A stretch of 42,778 bases of DNA from positions 1-42,778 of the forward strand of contig CAYRIK010000012.1 in the NCBI GenBank assembly GCA_964424345.1, in the 5' to 3' direction. A program made the translations under genes and the position numbers. Below are positions 23,036-31,661 of this stretch, one piece after another. The stretch is from RGIG6307 sp964424345. GTDB taxonomy: Bacteria; Bacillota; Clostridia; Lachnospirales; Lachnospiraceae. The notes under the pieces were generated by a model, which was not told the origin of the DNA, made no database searches, and worked only from the letters and a program-made list of their open reading frames with translations. Within the stretch, counting starts at the first letter, position 1; every line of letters starts with the position of its first letter.

Positions 23036-24184
23036 TTATTCAGCGTCTTCTTCCTGAGCAGCAATTGCAGCTTCGATATCTACAGATACAACATCTGCAT
23101 CATCTTCTACTTTCTTTTCTGCCTTTGGTTCTGGAGCTAATAAAGCTTTTACGCTTAAGCTGATCTTCTTTGTATCTTCATTGAAGTCTGTAATCTTTGC
23201 AGTTACTTCATCACCAACGTTTAATACGTCTGATGGCTTTTCGATACGTTCCTTAGAAATCTGAGATACATGTAATAAAGCATCTACGCCTGGCTCGATT
23301 TCAACGAATGCACCAAAATCTGTCATACGAGCAACTTTACCTGTTACTACGTTGCCTACTGCAAACTTTGTAGCAGCGTCTTTCCAAGGATTCATTTCAT
23401 CAAATTTAAGAGATAAAGCAATCTTTGTGCCGTTAATTTCTTTGATAAGAACATTTAATTTCTGACCAACCTTGAATACCTTCATAGGATGTTCAATGCG
23501 TCCCCAGCTCATTTCAGAGATGTGAAGTAAACCGTCAACACCGCCTAAATCAACGAATGCACCGAAGTCTGTAACGTTCTTTACAGTACCTTCTACGATG
23601 TCACCTTCCTGAATACGGGAAAGTACAGCAGCCTGTAATTCAGCCTTTGCAGCAACGATTAACTGCTTTCTGTCGCCGATATAGCGTCTTCTCTTTGGAT
23701 TGTATTCTGTGATAACGAATTCGATTTCCTGACCTGCATACTTAGATAAATCTTTTTCATAAGTATCAGATACTAAGCTTGCTGGGATAAATACTCTAAC
23801 TTCATCGATTACAACACTTAAACCACCATCTAATACCTGTGCTACTGGAGCCTTTAATACTTCGTGGTTGTTGAATGCTTCTTCGATTCTCTTGCTGCTC
23901 TTTTCAGCTGCTAAACGCTTGTAAGTAAGAGCAACCTGGCCATCACCATCGTTAACCTTTAATACTTTAACTTCCATAGTGTCGCCTACGTTTACAACCT
24001 GTGTTAAATCAACAGTGTTGTCGTTTGTGTATTCATTTCTGGAAAGAATACCGTCTGACTTGTAACCGATGTTTAACACGATTTCGTCAGGCTTTACAGC
24101 GATAACAGTGCCATTAACTACCTCTCCTGTATGAATTGTTTTTAATGATCCTTCTAACATTTGTTCAAAAGTTAATTCTGACAT
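23036..24184 (-). CDS. rpsA: Ribosomal protein S1-like protein with four S1 domains
   Basis: 382 residues. Seen: four S1 repeats at about 18-86, 103-172, 190-258 and 275-343. The last two carry the consensus VTDFGAFVDLGGVDGLLHISEMSW and MTDFGAFVEIEPGVDALLHVSQ; an acidic tail follows. Known: Firmicute S1 homologues are shorter than the six-domain E. coli S1 and bind mRNA. In many Clostridia this protein is fused to IspH; here the genes are separate but overlap by 20 bases. GAGGAGG within the end of ispH serves as ribosome site. Confidence 0.92.
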   Translation of the reverse strand: MSELTFEQMLEGSLKTIHTGEVVNGTVIAVKPDEIVLNIGYKSDGILSRNEYTNDNTVDLTQVVNVGDTMEVKVLKVNDGDGQVALTYKRLAAEKSSKRIEEAFNNHEVLKAPVAQVLDGGLSVVIDEVRVFIPASLVSDTYEKDLSKYAGQEIEFVITEYNPKRRRYIGDRKQLIVAAKAELQAAVLSRIQEGDIVEGTVKNVTDFGAFVDLGGVDGLLHISEMSWGRIEHPMKVFKVGQKLNVLIKEINGTKIALSLKFDEMNPWKDAATKFAVGNVVTGKVARMTDFGAFVEIEPGVDALLHVSQISKERIEKPSDVLNVGDEVTAKITDFNEDTKKISLSVKALLAPEPKAEKKVEDDADVVSVDIEAAIAAQEEDAE

Positions 24185-25016
24185 AATTTTGAACCTCCTC
24201 GATAATATTGTTTGGGGTTGATGCCCCTGCAGTAATACCTACCAATCCAACAGATTTATTAGGTAGCGCTTCTAACTTCAGATCAGCAAGTGTCTGTATG
24301 AAGTAGGTATGCTCACATTCCTTGGCGCATATCTCGTACAGTTTTCTTGTATTGGAACTGTGCTTACCACCTATGACAATCATTACATCGGCCTTACGGG
24401 CTATTTCCCTCGCCTCCGTTTGCCGCTCCTCGGTTGCATTGCAAATAGTATTCACAACACTAATATTATAGCCCTTCTTCTCAAGTTTTTCAACTATTTT
24501 ATTAAATTTTATGTAATTAAATGTCGTTTGAGAGACTACACATACTTCTGTATCCTGTGAAACAGTAAAATTTTCAGCTTCCTCTTCTGTTTCCAGAACA
24601 ATTGCCGGTGTCATACTCCATCCCATAATCCCTTTTACTTCCGGATGAGCTGCACTTCCTACGATTACAATCTGTTTTCCAGCTGCACTTTCTTTTTCAA
24701 CGACTTTATGAATACGTTTTACGAACGGACAAGTCGCATCTACACATTCTAATCCAACTGCACAAATACGTTCATATACAGATTTTTCTACACCATGAGA
24801 ACGAATGATTACCGTTCCTTCTGTTAAGGAATCCAGATTTTCTTCTTCGATCACACGCACACCTTTTGCTTCTAAATCTTTTACGACCTCTTCATTATGA
24901 ATGATTGGTCCGTAAGTATAAATATTTCCGCCTTTTTCTGCATGCATATAAACTTGTTCTACTGCTCTTTTTACACCAAAGCAAAAGCCAGCAGACTTTG
25001 CCAGACAAACTTCCAT
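24165..25016 (-). CDS. ispH: 4-hydroxy-3-methylbut-2-enyl diphosphate reductase IspH
   Basis: 283 residues. Seen: the three cluster-binding cysteines Cys12 (AGFCFGVKRA), Cys96 (DATCPFV) and Cys192 (NTICNATEERQ, containing the catalytic Glu), with the His motifs RSHGV and GSAAHPEVKG. Known: the last step of the MEP isoprenoid pathway, making IPP and DMAPP. ATG 25016 (MEVCLAKS) was chosen with GGAGG eight bases upstream; an ATG five codons earlier is less likely because the ribosome site then falls inside the gene. It overlaps rpsA. Confidence 0.97.
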   Translation of the reverse strand: MEVCLAKSAGFCFGVKRAVEQVYMHAEKGGNIYTYGPIIHNEEVVKDLEAKGVRVIEEENLDSLTEGTVIIRSHGVEKSVYERICAVGLECVDATCPFVKRIHKVVEKESAAGKQIVIVGSAAHPEVKGIMGWSMTPAIVLETEEEAENFTVSQDTEVCVVSQTTFNYIKFNKIVEKLEKKGYNISVVNTICNATEERQTEAREIARKADVMIVIGGKHSSNTRKLYEICAKECEHTYFIQTLADLKLEALPNKSVGLVGITAGASTPNNIIEEVQNYVRINF

Positions 25017-25062
25017 GCCTATATCCTCCATTGTTTCCTTTTTGGGGATTTTTATACATTAT

Positions 25063-25728
25063 TTATTTTACTTTTTGCGCAAGCTCTATAATGCAATCTA
25101 CCACTTCTTCAATTGTCATATCAGAACTATCTACAAGAATAGCATCTTTGGCTTGCTTTAATGGAGATATCTCACGATTCATATCACGTTGGTCACGTTC
25201 GATAATGTCAGCTTCTATAACATCTAAATCGCAAGCTTCCCCTTTTGCTTTTAATTCTTCATAACGACGCATTGCACGCACTTTAGAAGAAGCTGTCAAA
25301 TATACTTTTAAAGGTGCATTTGGAAGTACACATGTACCAATATCTCTGCCATCCATGATCAATTCGGTATCTTCTGCCATTTTTTGCTGAAGCTGTACTA
25401 ATTTAGCTCTTACAGTTGGATTTGCACTAGAAATAGATGCTACTTTTCCTACTGCTTCGATTCTTAAATAAGGATTTACATTTTCCCCATTTAACATTAC
25501 AACCTGTTCTGCATTTTCATAAAGAATACGGATATCTGCATTTTGACATTTCAAAGAAATATCTTCTGCATTATCAAAATCTGCATTCTGTTTTAAAAGA
25601 TAATATGCCATTGCACGATACATCGCACCTGTATCCACATATATTAAATTCATCTTCTTTGCTACCATTTTAGCAATGGTACTTTTTCCTGCACCTGCAG
25701 GGCCATCTACTGCTATACAAAAGCTCAT
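25063..25728 (-). CDS. cmk: Cytidylate kinase
   Basis: 221 residues. Seen: P-loop GPAGAGKST at residues 9-17, YVDTGAMYRA, DGRDIGTCVLPNA and the lid segment RDQRDMNREISPLK. Known: phosphorylates CMP and dCMP with ATP. GGAGAAAA precedes the ATG. It lies 13 bases after the HI0933-type gene and 46 bases before ispH, the common Clostridia order cmk, ispH, rpsA. Confidence 0.97.
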   Translation of the reverse strand: MSFCIAVDGPAGAGKSTIAKMVAKKMNLIYVDTGAMYRAMAYYLLKQNADFDNAEDISLKCQNADIRILYENAEQVVMLNGENVNPYLRIEAVGKVASISSANPTVRAKLVQLQQKMAEDTELIMDGRDIGTCVLPNAPLKVYLTASSKVRAMRRYEELKAKGEACDLDVIEADIIERDQRDMNREISPLKQAKDAILVDSSDMTIEEVVDCIIELAQKVK

Positions 25729-25741
25729 ACGTTTTCTCCTT

Positions 25742-26989
25742 TTATTCTATACTGCTTCCTGCCAAATATCCTGTAGACCAAGCAATCTGTAAATTAAATC
25801 CACCTGTCACTGCATCTAAATCCAACACTTCGCCTGCAAAATAAAGTCCTGATACTGTTTTAGATTCCATAGTGGATGGATTGATTTCTTTTGTTTTGAC
25901 ACCACCTTGCGTAATAATCGCTTCTGCAAAGCTTCTCGTTCCAGTAATTGTAAGCGGTAAATGTTTGATTACATCAATAAAATGCTGTCGTTCTTCTTTG
26001 CTGATTTCATTTACCTTTTTGTCGGGATCAATTCCGGATAACTTAATCATAACCGGAATCAGCTTACTTGGAAAAAGTCCGCCAATAGAATTTTTGAACT
26101 GCTTATTGATATTTTCTTCAAAATCACGCAGCACACGCTTATCTAACTGTTCTGTTGTAAGTGCCGGCTTTAAGTCAATATACAGCGGAAGTTCTTTTTG
26201 ATAATATTTTTTAACATAGTGACTGCTTGCAGATAAAATCAATGGACCTGTTACACCAAAATGTGTAAAAAGCATTTCGCCAAATTCCTGAAATACCTTT
26301 TTTTTGCCGTCTAAAATCGTCACTTCTACATTTCTCAAAGAAAGTCCCATTAATTCCTTGCACCAATCTTCTTTACATTCTAAAGGAACCAATGCCGGTT
26401 TTGCCTCTACAACGTCCATTTCTGCATCTTTCGCAAATCGGTAACCATCCCCTGTAGATCCTGTAGATGCATAGGAAATACCGCCTGTACAAACGATTAC
26501 AGCATCTGCCAAAAGCATTTCGCCACGTTTTGTCTTAATCCCTGTAATACGTTTTTTGCCATCTTCAGCGTCTTTTGTCATACAAAGCTCAGATACTTCT
26601 GTATGTAAACGAATATCTACATTGTATGCTTTTAAAGCTCTGTGGAGTGCTGATATTACATCAGAAGAATGGTCGCTCACTGGAAAAACTCTGTCACCAC
26701 GTTCTACCTTTGTCATACATCCATACTCTTGCAGCAATTCTACAATAGCCTGATTGTCAAAAGAATAAAAACTGCTGTACAAAAACTTTGGATTAGAAAT
26801 AACATTTTTAAATAAATCTTCTACGTCACAAGCATTTGTTACGTTGCAGCGTCCTTTTCCTGTAATAAATACTTTTTTGCCTAATTTTTCATTTTTTTCT
26901 AATAAAATAACCTGATGTCCATGCTTTGCAGCACTATATGCAGCAAGCATACCGGCAGCTCCGCCGCCTATTACTATACATTTACTCAT
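25742..26989 (-). CDS. HI0933/BaiN family NAD(P)/FAD-dependent oxidoreductase
   Basis: 415 residues. Seen: the dinucleotide fold CIVIGGGAAGMLAAYSA, LLEKNEKLGKKVFITGKGRCNVTN, FTHFGVTGPLIL and the C-terminal FAD motif GLYFAGEVLDLDAVTGGFNLQ. Known: a widespread flavoprotein family; most members have no proven substrate, although BaiN is named for bile acid metabolism in Clostridium scindens, so that role should not be assumed here. It overlaps the SIS-domain gene by 8 bases and precedes cmk. Confidence 0.92.
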   Translation of the reverse strand: MSKCIVIGGGAAGMLAAYSAAKHGHQVILLEKNEKLGKKVFITGKGRCNVTNACDVEDLFKNVISNPKFLYSSFYSFDNQAIVELLQEYGCMTKVERGDRVFPVSDHSSDVISALHRALKAYNVDIRLHTEVSELCMTKDAEDGKKRITGIKTKRGEMLLADAVIVCTGGISYASTGSTGDGYRFAKDAEMDVVEAKPALVPLECKEDWCKELMGLSLRNVEVTILDGKKKVFQEFGEMLFTHFGVTGPLILSASSHYVKKYYQKELPLYIDLKPALTTEQLDKRVLRDFEENINKQFKNSIGGLFPSKLIPVMIKLSGIDPDKKVNEISKEERQHFIDVIKHLPLTITGTRSFAEAIITQGGVKTKEINPSTMESKTVSGLYFAGEVLDLDAVTGGFNLQIAWSTGYLAGSSIE

Positions 26990-27659
26990 CTTTACTTCCT
27001 GTCTTTGGCGTCAAGGATATATCCTCATCTAAATAATTAATCTCATCATGGGTATAAACCTGATAGTTTTCCCATACATATTCCAGATTTTTCAAGCCCT
27101 TTTTTACTTTTTCAGGGCTCTTTAAACACATTGCAACAATCAAAGCATTAATCAAACTCAACGGAGCAACCAACGACTCCGCTACACCATTCATTTCGCT
27201 GTGTGCCAATAGAGAAATGCTGGAATACATTGTGATTGGAGAATGTTGTGTATCAGTGATTGCAATTACTTCTGCTCGTCTGTCACTTGCAAGTTCCATC
27301 GCTTTTAACGTACGCATGGAATATCTTGGAAAAGAAATGCCGATAAATGCATCTTTAGAATTAATGTGCACCATCTGCTCAAACAACTCAGTAGTAGAAG
27401 TCGTATCTAATAAAATTACATCCGGCCTTATCATGTTCAAATAAAAATATAGAAAATTTGCAATCGGTGCGCTATTTCTAAGTCCTAATATGTAAACATG
27501 CTTTGCTGATAATAATGCTTCTACTGCTGAAGCAAATGATTCTCCAGAAAGTTCCTCTAACGTATCATGAATCTTTTGCATATCAGATTGCATCACAGCT
27601 GCAACAACGCCCCATTGTTCTTCGGTTTTTTTGGAAAATTTCGGTTTTTTAACTTTCAC
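26982..27659 (-). CDS. SIS-domain protein of MurR/RpiR type lacking the HTH domain
   Basis: 225 residues. Seen: a SIS (sugar isomerase) fold from about residue 45 to 185 (AKHVYILGLRNSAPIANFL, then DAFIGISFPRYSMRTLKA and AITDTQHSPI). Known: MurR/RpiR regulators have an N-terminal HTH of about 77 residues before this domain. Here only about 30 lysine-rich residues and the linker helix (MQSDMQKIHDTLEEL) precede it. Its own promoter and GTG with AAGGA lie directly upstream, so it is not a truncation of a longer frame. It may sense a phosphosugar without binding DNA, or act through a partner. Confidence 0.8.
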   Translation of the reverse strand: MKVKKPKFSKKTEEQWGVVAAVMQSDMQKIHDTLEELSGESFASAVEALLSAKHVYILGLRNSAPIANFLYFYLNMIRPDVILLDTTSTTELFEQMVHINSKDAFIGISFPRYSMRTLKAMELASDRRAEVIAITDTQHSPITMYSSISLLAHSEMNGVAESLVAPLSLINALIVAMCLKSPEKVKKGLKNLEYVWENYQVYTHDEINYLDEDISLTPKTGSKDE

Positions 27660-27692
27660 ATTTTTCCTTCTTTCGCTGTTTCATCTCATACT

Positions 27693-27709
27693 GTACCACA
27701 ATGTGATAC
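27693..27709. promoter_or_regulatory. Imperfect palindrome in the SIS-gene leader
   Basis: GTACCAC-AAT-GTGATAC is a 17-base inverted repeat with one mismatched pair, just downstream of the predicted start of transcription. It resembles an operator in placement; no regulator can be named. Confidence 0.35.
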
Positions 27710-27725
27710 TAGTTATTCTTTGGCT

Positions 27726-27754
27726 AGTATACCATATCTACAATCTTCATTCAA
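27726..27754 (-). promoter_or_regulatory. Promoter of the SIS-HI0933-cmk-ispH-rpsA operon
   Basis: Minus-strand TTGAAT (27749-27754) and TATACT (27726-27731) with a 17-base spacer, next to the terminator of the decarboxylase operon. Confidence 0.6.
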
Positions 27755-27799
27755 GAAAAAAAGAAAGCTGCGCACAAATCTGTGCTGCAGCTTTCTTTG
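27755..27799 (-). terminator. Terminator of the decarboxylase operon
   Basis: Minus-strand hairpin with 12-bp outer arms AAAGAAAGCTGC / GCAGCTTTCTTT and an inner CAC/GTG pair, followed by a T-rich run. It begins about 20 bases after the oadA stop. Confidence 0.9.
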
Positions 27800-27818
27800 A
27801 AAAATTGCTTATTTAAAA

Positions 27819-29246
27819 TTATACAGGATAAGCTCCGTTCTTTGTATCAGAAACTGTCATATCAACCTTTTCCTGCTGTGCCTGACGATACTTGAAGAAA
27901 TCAGTAGCAACCTGTGGGAATAAAGCGTAAGATAATACGTCTTCATCCTGCTGCTTCCAAACTTCCATTTCTTTTTCGATAGTCTTAAGTTCTGGCTTAA
28001 GTAAATCAGCATAACGATGATTGATTCTTTCTTCACCAGGGATAACCTTATCGATTACTTCCTGATTCATAGGCTTAACAGTCTGACCGTATTCACCACG
28101 AAGAACAGCCTTTGTTTCCTTTGTAGCCATCTTGTATCTTTCGCCTAATAATACGTTAAATACAGCCTGTGTACCAACGATCTGAGAAGAAGGTGTAACA
28201 AGTGGTGGCTCACCTAAGTCCTTACGAACCTTTGGAATTTCCTTTAATACATCATAATATCTGTCTTCTGCATTCTGTTCCTTTAACTGGCTAACCATGT
28301 TAGATAACATACCGCCTGGTACCTGATAAAGAAGAGTCTTGATATCAACACCCATAACCTTTGGATTAAGTAATCCATCAGCAAGACATTTATCTCTGTA
28401 TGGACGGAAGTAATCAGCGATTTCAGCAAGTAAGTTCTGATCAAATCCTGTATCATAAGGTGTGCCCTTGAATGTTTCAACCATAACTTCTGTTGCTGGC
28501 TGGCTTGTTCCAAGTGCAAATGGGCTCATTGCTGTGTCGATTACGTCAACACCTGCTTCTACAGCCTTTAAATATGTCATACTAGCTACACCAGAAGTAT
28601 AGTGTGTATGTAACTGGATTGGTAACTTTGTAACAGACTTCATAGCAGAAATTAATTCTGTTGCCTTATAAGGAACTAATAAACCTGCCATATCTTTGAT
28701 ACAGATAGAATCTGCACCCATTTCTTCGATCTTCTTTGCCATATCTGTCCAATACTCTAATGTGTAAGCATCACCTAAAGTATAAGATAAAGCAACCTGT
28801 GCGTGACCTCTTCCTTCCTGAGCTTTGAACTTATTTGTAGCATCTACTGCAGCCTGTAAGTTAGGAAGGTAGTTCAAACAGTCAAAAATACGAATAATAT
28901 CAATACCATTTGAAATAGATTTCTGTACGAAATACTCTACTACGTCATCTGCGTATGGTCTGTATCCTAAGATATTCTGACCACGGAATAACATCTGTAA
29001 CTGTGTATTTTTGAAACCATCACGAATCTTACGAAGTCTATCCCATGGATCTTCCTTTAAGAAACGAAGGGAAGCATCGAATGTAGCACCGCCCCAACAT
29101 TCTACAGAATGATAACCAACTTTGTCCATCTTATCAAGAATTGGAAGCATGAGTTCGGTTGGCATTCTTGTTGCGATCAGAGACTGATGTGCATCACGCA
29201 AAATAGTTTCAGTAATTTTAATAGGTTTTTTCACCTGTTCTGCCAT
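27819..29246 (-). CDS. oadA: Oxaloacetate decarboxylase alpha / pyruvate carboxyltransferase subunit
   Basis: 475 residues. Seen: the HMGL-like carboxyltransferase barrel with metal-binding RDAHQSL, biotin-carboxyl site lysine in CIKDMAGLL and LHTHYTSG, then a conserved carboxylase region (PGGMLSNMVSQL). It lacks the C-terminal biotin domain of full-length OadA; biotin is carried by the separate 124-residue protein two genes upstream. Known: transfers CO2 from oxaloacetate to biotin, or the reverse to pyruvate. Last gene of the operon, before a terminator. GGAGGATATA precedes the ATG. Confidence 0.93.
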   Translation of the reverse strand: MAEQVKKPIKITETILRDAHQSLIATRMPTELMLPILDKMDKVGYHSVECWGGATFDASLRFLKEDPWDRLRKIRDGFKNTQLQMLFRGQNILGYRPYADDVVEYFVQKSISNGIDIIRIFDCLNYLPNLQAAVDATNKFKAQEGRGHAQVALSYTLGDAYTLEYWTDMAKKIEEMGADSICIKDMAGLLVPYKATELISAMKSVTKLPIQLHTHYTSGVASMTYLKAVEAGVDVIDTAMSPFALGTSQPATEVMVETFKGTPYDTGFDQNLLAEIADYFRPYRDKCLADGLLNPKVMGVDIKTLLYQVPGGMLSNMVSQLKEQNAEDRYYDVLKEIPKVRKDLGEPPLVTPSSQIVGTQAVFNVLLGERYKMATKETKAVLRGEYGQTVKPMNQEVIDKVIPGEERINHRYADLLKPELKTIEKEMEVWKQQDEDVLSYALFPQVATDFFKYRQAQQEKVDMTVSDTKNGAYPV

Positions 29247-29280
29247 TGTTTATATCCTCCAAATAATATATAAAATAAAA

Positions 29281-30408
29281 TCAAAATACTCCGAAAATAG
29301 CCATAAATGTTCCGGCTGCTACAGCTGTACCGATAACACCTGCTACGTTAGGACCCATAGCGTGCATTAAGAGGAAGTTTGTAGGATCTGCTTCTGCACC
29401 AACCTTCTGAGAAACACGTGCTGCCATAGGAACGGCAGATACACCAGCAGAACCGATTAATGGGTTGATCTTTCCGCCTGTCAACTTGCACATAATCTTA
29501 CCAAATACAACACCTGCTGCAGTACCAAATGCGAAAGCAATTAAACCTAATGCTACGATTTTAAGTGTATCTAAGTTTAAGAATGCTTCTGCACTTGTAG
29601 TTGCACCTACAGATGTACCAAGTAAAATAACTACGATATACATAAGTGCATTACTTGCTGTATCTGTAAGCTGACGAACAACACCAGATTCTTTGAATAA
29701 GTTACCAAGCATTAACATACCTACTAATGGAGCTGTTGTAGGAAGGATTAAGCTTACTACGATAGTAACTACGATAGGGAATAAGATCTTTTCTAATTTA
29801 GATACAGGACGAAGCTGACCCATTTTGATCTTACGTTCTTTTTCTGTAGTTAATGCCTTCATAATTGGTGGCTGAATAATTGGTACTAAAGACATATAAG
29901 AATATGCCGCCACCGCAATCGGACCAAGCAATGCTGTCTGTCCAAGCTTACTTGCAAGGAAGATAGATGTAGGACCGTCAGCACCACCGATGATAGAAAT
30001 TGCTGCTGCAGCCATATCGTTGAAACCTAATGCAATCGCACCAAAATATGCTGCAAAAATACCAAACTGTGCTGCTGCACCAAGTAAAAAGCTCTTAGGG
30101 TTTGCAATCAATGGACCAAAGTCTGTCATCGCACCAACACCCATAAAGATAAGAGATGGAAGGATTGCCCATTCATCTAACAAATAAAAATAATGAAGCA
30201 AACCGCCCTCTGCCATAATATCTGGGTAGATATTAACAAGCAGCATACCAAAAGAAATTGGTAACAAGAGCAGTGGCTCGTATTCCTTAGCAATCGCTAA
30301 GTAAAGGAAAACACATGCAACCAGAATCATGATATAGTTTCCTACTTCCAAATTAAAGAAAGCAGTCTGATGAATCAGGTTATCAAGTGTAGTTAAAATG
30401 TATTCCAT
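29281..30408 (-). CDS. oadB: Na+-translocating decarboxylase beta subunit
   Basis: 375 residues, polytopic. Seen: the OadB/MmdB/GcdB signatures GGADGPTSIFLASKL with the Na+-site aspartate, and NPLIGSAGVSAVPMAARV, plus a C-terminal MHAMGPNVAGVIG. Known: the beta subunit decarboxylates carboxybiotin and exports Na+, building a sodium motive force. It lies 41 bases after the biotin carrier gene and 34 before oadA. GAGGTG precedes the ATG. Confidence 0.96.
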   Translation of the reverse strand: MEYILTTLDNLIHQTAFFNLEVGNYIMILVACVFLYLAIAKEYEPLLLLPISFGMLLVNIYPDIMAEGGLLHYFYLLDEWAILPSLIFMGVGAMTDFGPLIANPKSFLLGAAAQFGIFAAYFGAIALGFNDMAAAAISIIGGADGPTSIFLASKLGQTALLGPIAVAAYSYMSLVPIIQPPIMKALTTEKERKIKMGQLRPVSKLEKILFPIVVTIVVSLILPTTAPLVGMLMLGNLFKESGVVRQLTDTASNALMYIVVILLGTSVGATTSAEAFLNLDTLKIVALGLIAFAFGTAAGVVFGKIMCKLTGGKINPLIGSAGVSAVPMAARVSQKVGAEADPTNFLLMHAMGPNVAGVIGTAVAAGTFMAIFGVF

Positions 30409-30449
30409 ATTAACACCTCGTTAGAATTTTCGTTCAAAGTTAGGAGTGA

Positions 30450-30824
30450 TTAGTTTAATGTAGCAAGAACTGCACCAGCTTCTACAGAATCACCAACAGA
30501 TACTTCAAAGCTTGCAACTGTACCATCCTGTGGAGCTACTACAGGGATTTCCATCTTCATAGCTTCTAAGATAAGAACTGTATCACCAGCCTTTACAGCC
30601 TGTCCTACTTTTGCTTCTAACTTAAAGATTTTACCAGCTGCACCAGCTTCTACTTTGATGCTGCCTGCTGTACCTGCTGCTGCCTTTGGTGCTGCAGGGG
30701 CTGGAGCTGCTTTAGGAGCTGCCTTTGGTGCTGCTTTAGGAGCAGAAGCTGCTGCACCTGTTGTGCCTTCTTCTACTACTACATCGTATGCTACGCCATT
30801 TACTGTAATTGTATAATTCTTCAT
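30450..30824 (-). CDS. Biotin carrier protein of the decarboxylase
   Basis: 124 residues. Seen: a short N-terminal domain, an Ala/Pro/Lys-rich flexible linker (residues about 22-52 with APK repeats), then a biotinyl domain with EAMKM; Lys90 is the biotinylation site. Known: such carriers shuttle carboxyl groups between carboxyltransferase and the beta pump. The linker allows the biotin to reach both. Sits between the OadG-like and beta genes. GGAGGAATTAC precedes the ATG. Confidence 0.95.
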   Translation of the reverse strand: MKNYTITVNGVAYDVVVEEGTTGAAASAPKAAPKAAPKAAPAPAAPKAAAGTAGSIKVEAGAAGKIFKLEAKVGQAVKAGDTVLILEAMKMEIPVVAPQDGTVASFEVSVGDSVEAGAVLATLN

Positions 30825-30845
30825 ATTGTAATTCCTCCAAATCGA

Positions 30846-31646
30846 TTAACGTCTTTTTGACTTCTTAATAGACCTTACAACAAAACCATCTGTAGTTGTC
30901 TGTCCTTCATATGCTGCAATTGCAGCTGCAATTACTGCAACTAATTCCATATCATCTGCTTCTTCAGCTACTTCTTCCACTACAGGTGCTGCAGGAGCTG
31001 GAGCTGGGGCTGGAGCTGCAGCCTTTGGCTCTTCTTTCTTTGCAAAAGCAGCCTGAATCTTTGGAATGAAGGCAAACAGATAAATGATACCCATGATTAA
31101 GATCAATACACTGAATACAGAACCCACACCAAGAAGTGTATTTAATGCAGCTCTAACCATAAGTTCACCAAATGTAGAATTTACGTTTAATGTGCAAGAG
31201 CTTACTTTTGCAAAATAATCGTTAGATAAAATCAATTCAATCTGACCATCTTTGATCTCACCTGTTACATCTACATTGATGATAAGTTCTTCACCATCAA
31301 TCTTAGTTGTGATATCACCGATAGATGTAATAGCTCCCATCTGCTCGTAACCTGTTAAGAAAGATTCTAAGCCTTTTAAGTAAGCATCACCATCTATTGT
31401 TACATCATAAGTTCCTAAAATAGCAGTTTCCCATTCCGCTGCTGTATATCCATTATTGTTATAAACGTCTAATACGCTCTCATTAGCAATGGATTCTTCC
31501 ATAAGCGGAATAATGCTGTCTACTGCATACTGCTCAGCCAACGCTACCTTTTCAGCCTGATACACATTCATAGTATCGTCACCGCCGCAGGCTGTCAAAC
31601 TGAAAACGCAAGTGAGCATGCAGAGAAACGCAACAAATCTCTTCAT
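30846..31646 (-). CDS. OadG-like subunit fused to an N-terminal lipoprotein domain
   Basis: 266 residues. Seen: a lipoprotein signal peptide (CMLTCVFSLTAC, Cys20), an extracytoplasmic domain of about 145 residues, one membrane helix (about 168-193), then an Ala/Pro-rich cytoplasmic linker and C-terminal tail ending RSIKKSKRR. The helix plus Ala/Pro linker and tail match OadG gamma/delta subunits; the tail TDGFVVRSIKK resembles the assembly tail of decarboxylase delta subunits. Known: OadG subunits are normally about 80-120 residues, so the lipoprotein half is extra. Follows the carboxyltransferase by 15 bases. Confidence 0.8.
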   Translation of the reverse strand: MKRFVAFLCMLTCVFSLTACGGDDTMNVYQAEKVALAEQYAVDSIIPLMEESIANESVLDVYNNNGYTAAEWETAILGTYDVTIDGDAYLKGLESFLTGYEQMGAITSIGDITTKIDGEELIINVDVTGEIKDGQIELILSNDYFAKVSSCTLNVNSTFGELMVRAALNTLLGVGSVFSVLILIMGIIYLFAFIPKIQAAFAKKEEPKAAAPAPAPAPAAPVVEEVAEEADDMELVAVIAAAIAAYEGQTTTDGFVVRSIKKSKRR

Positions 31647-31661
31647 ATTATCTCACCTTTC

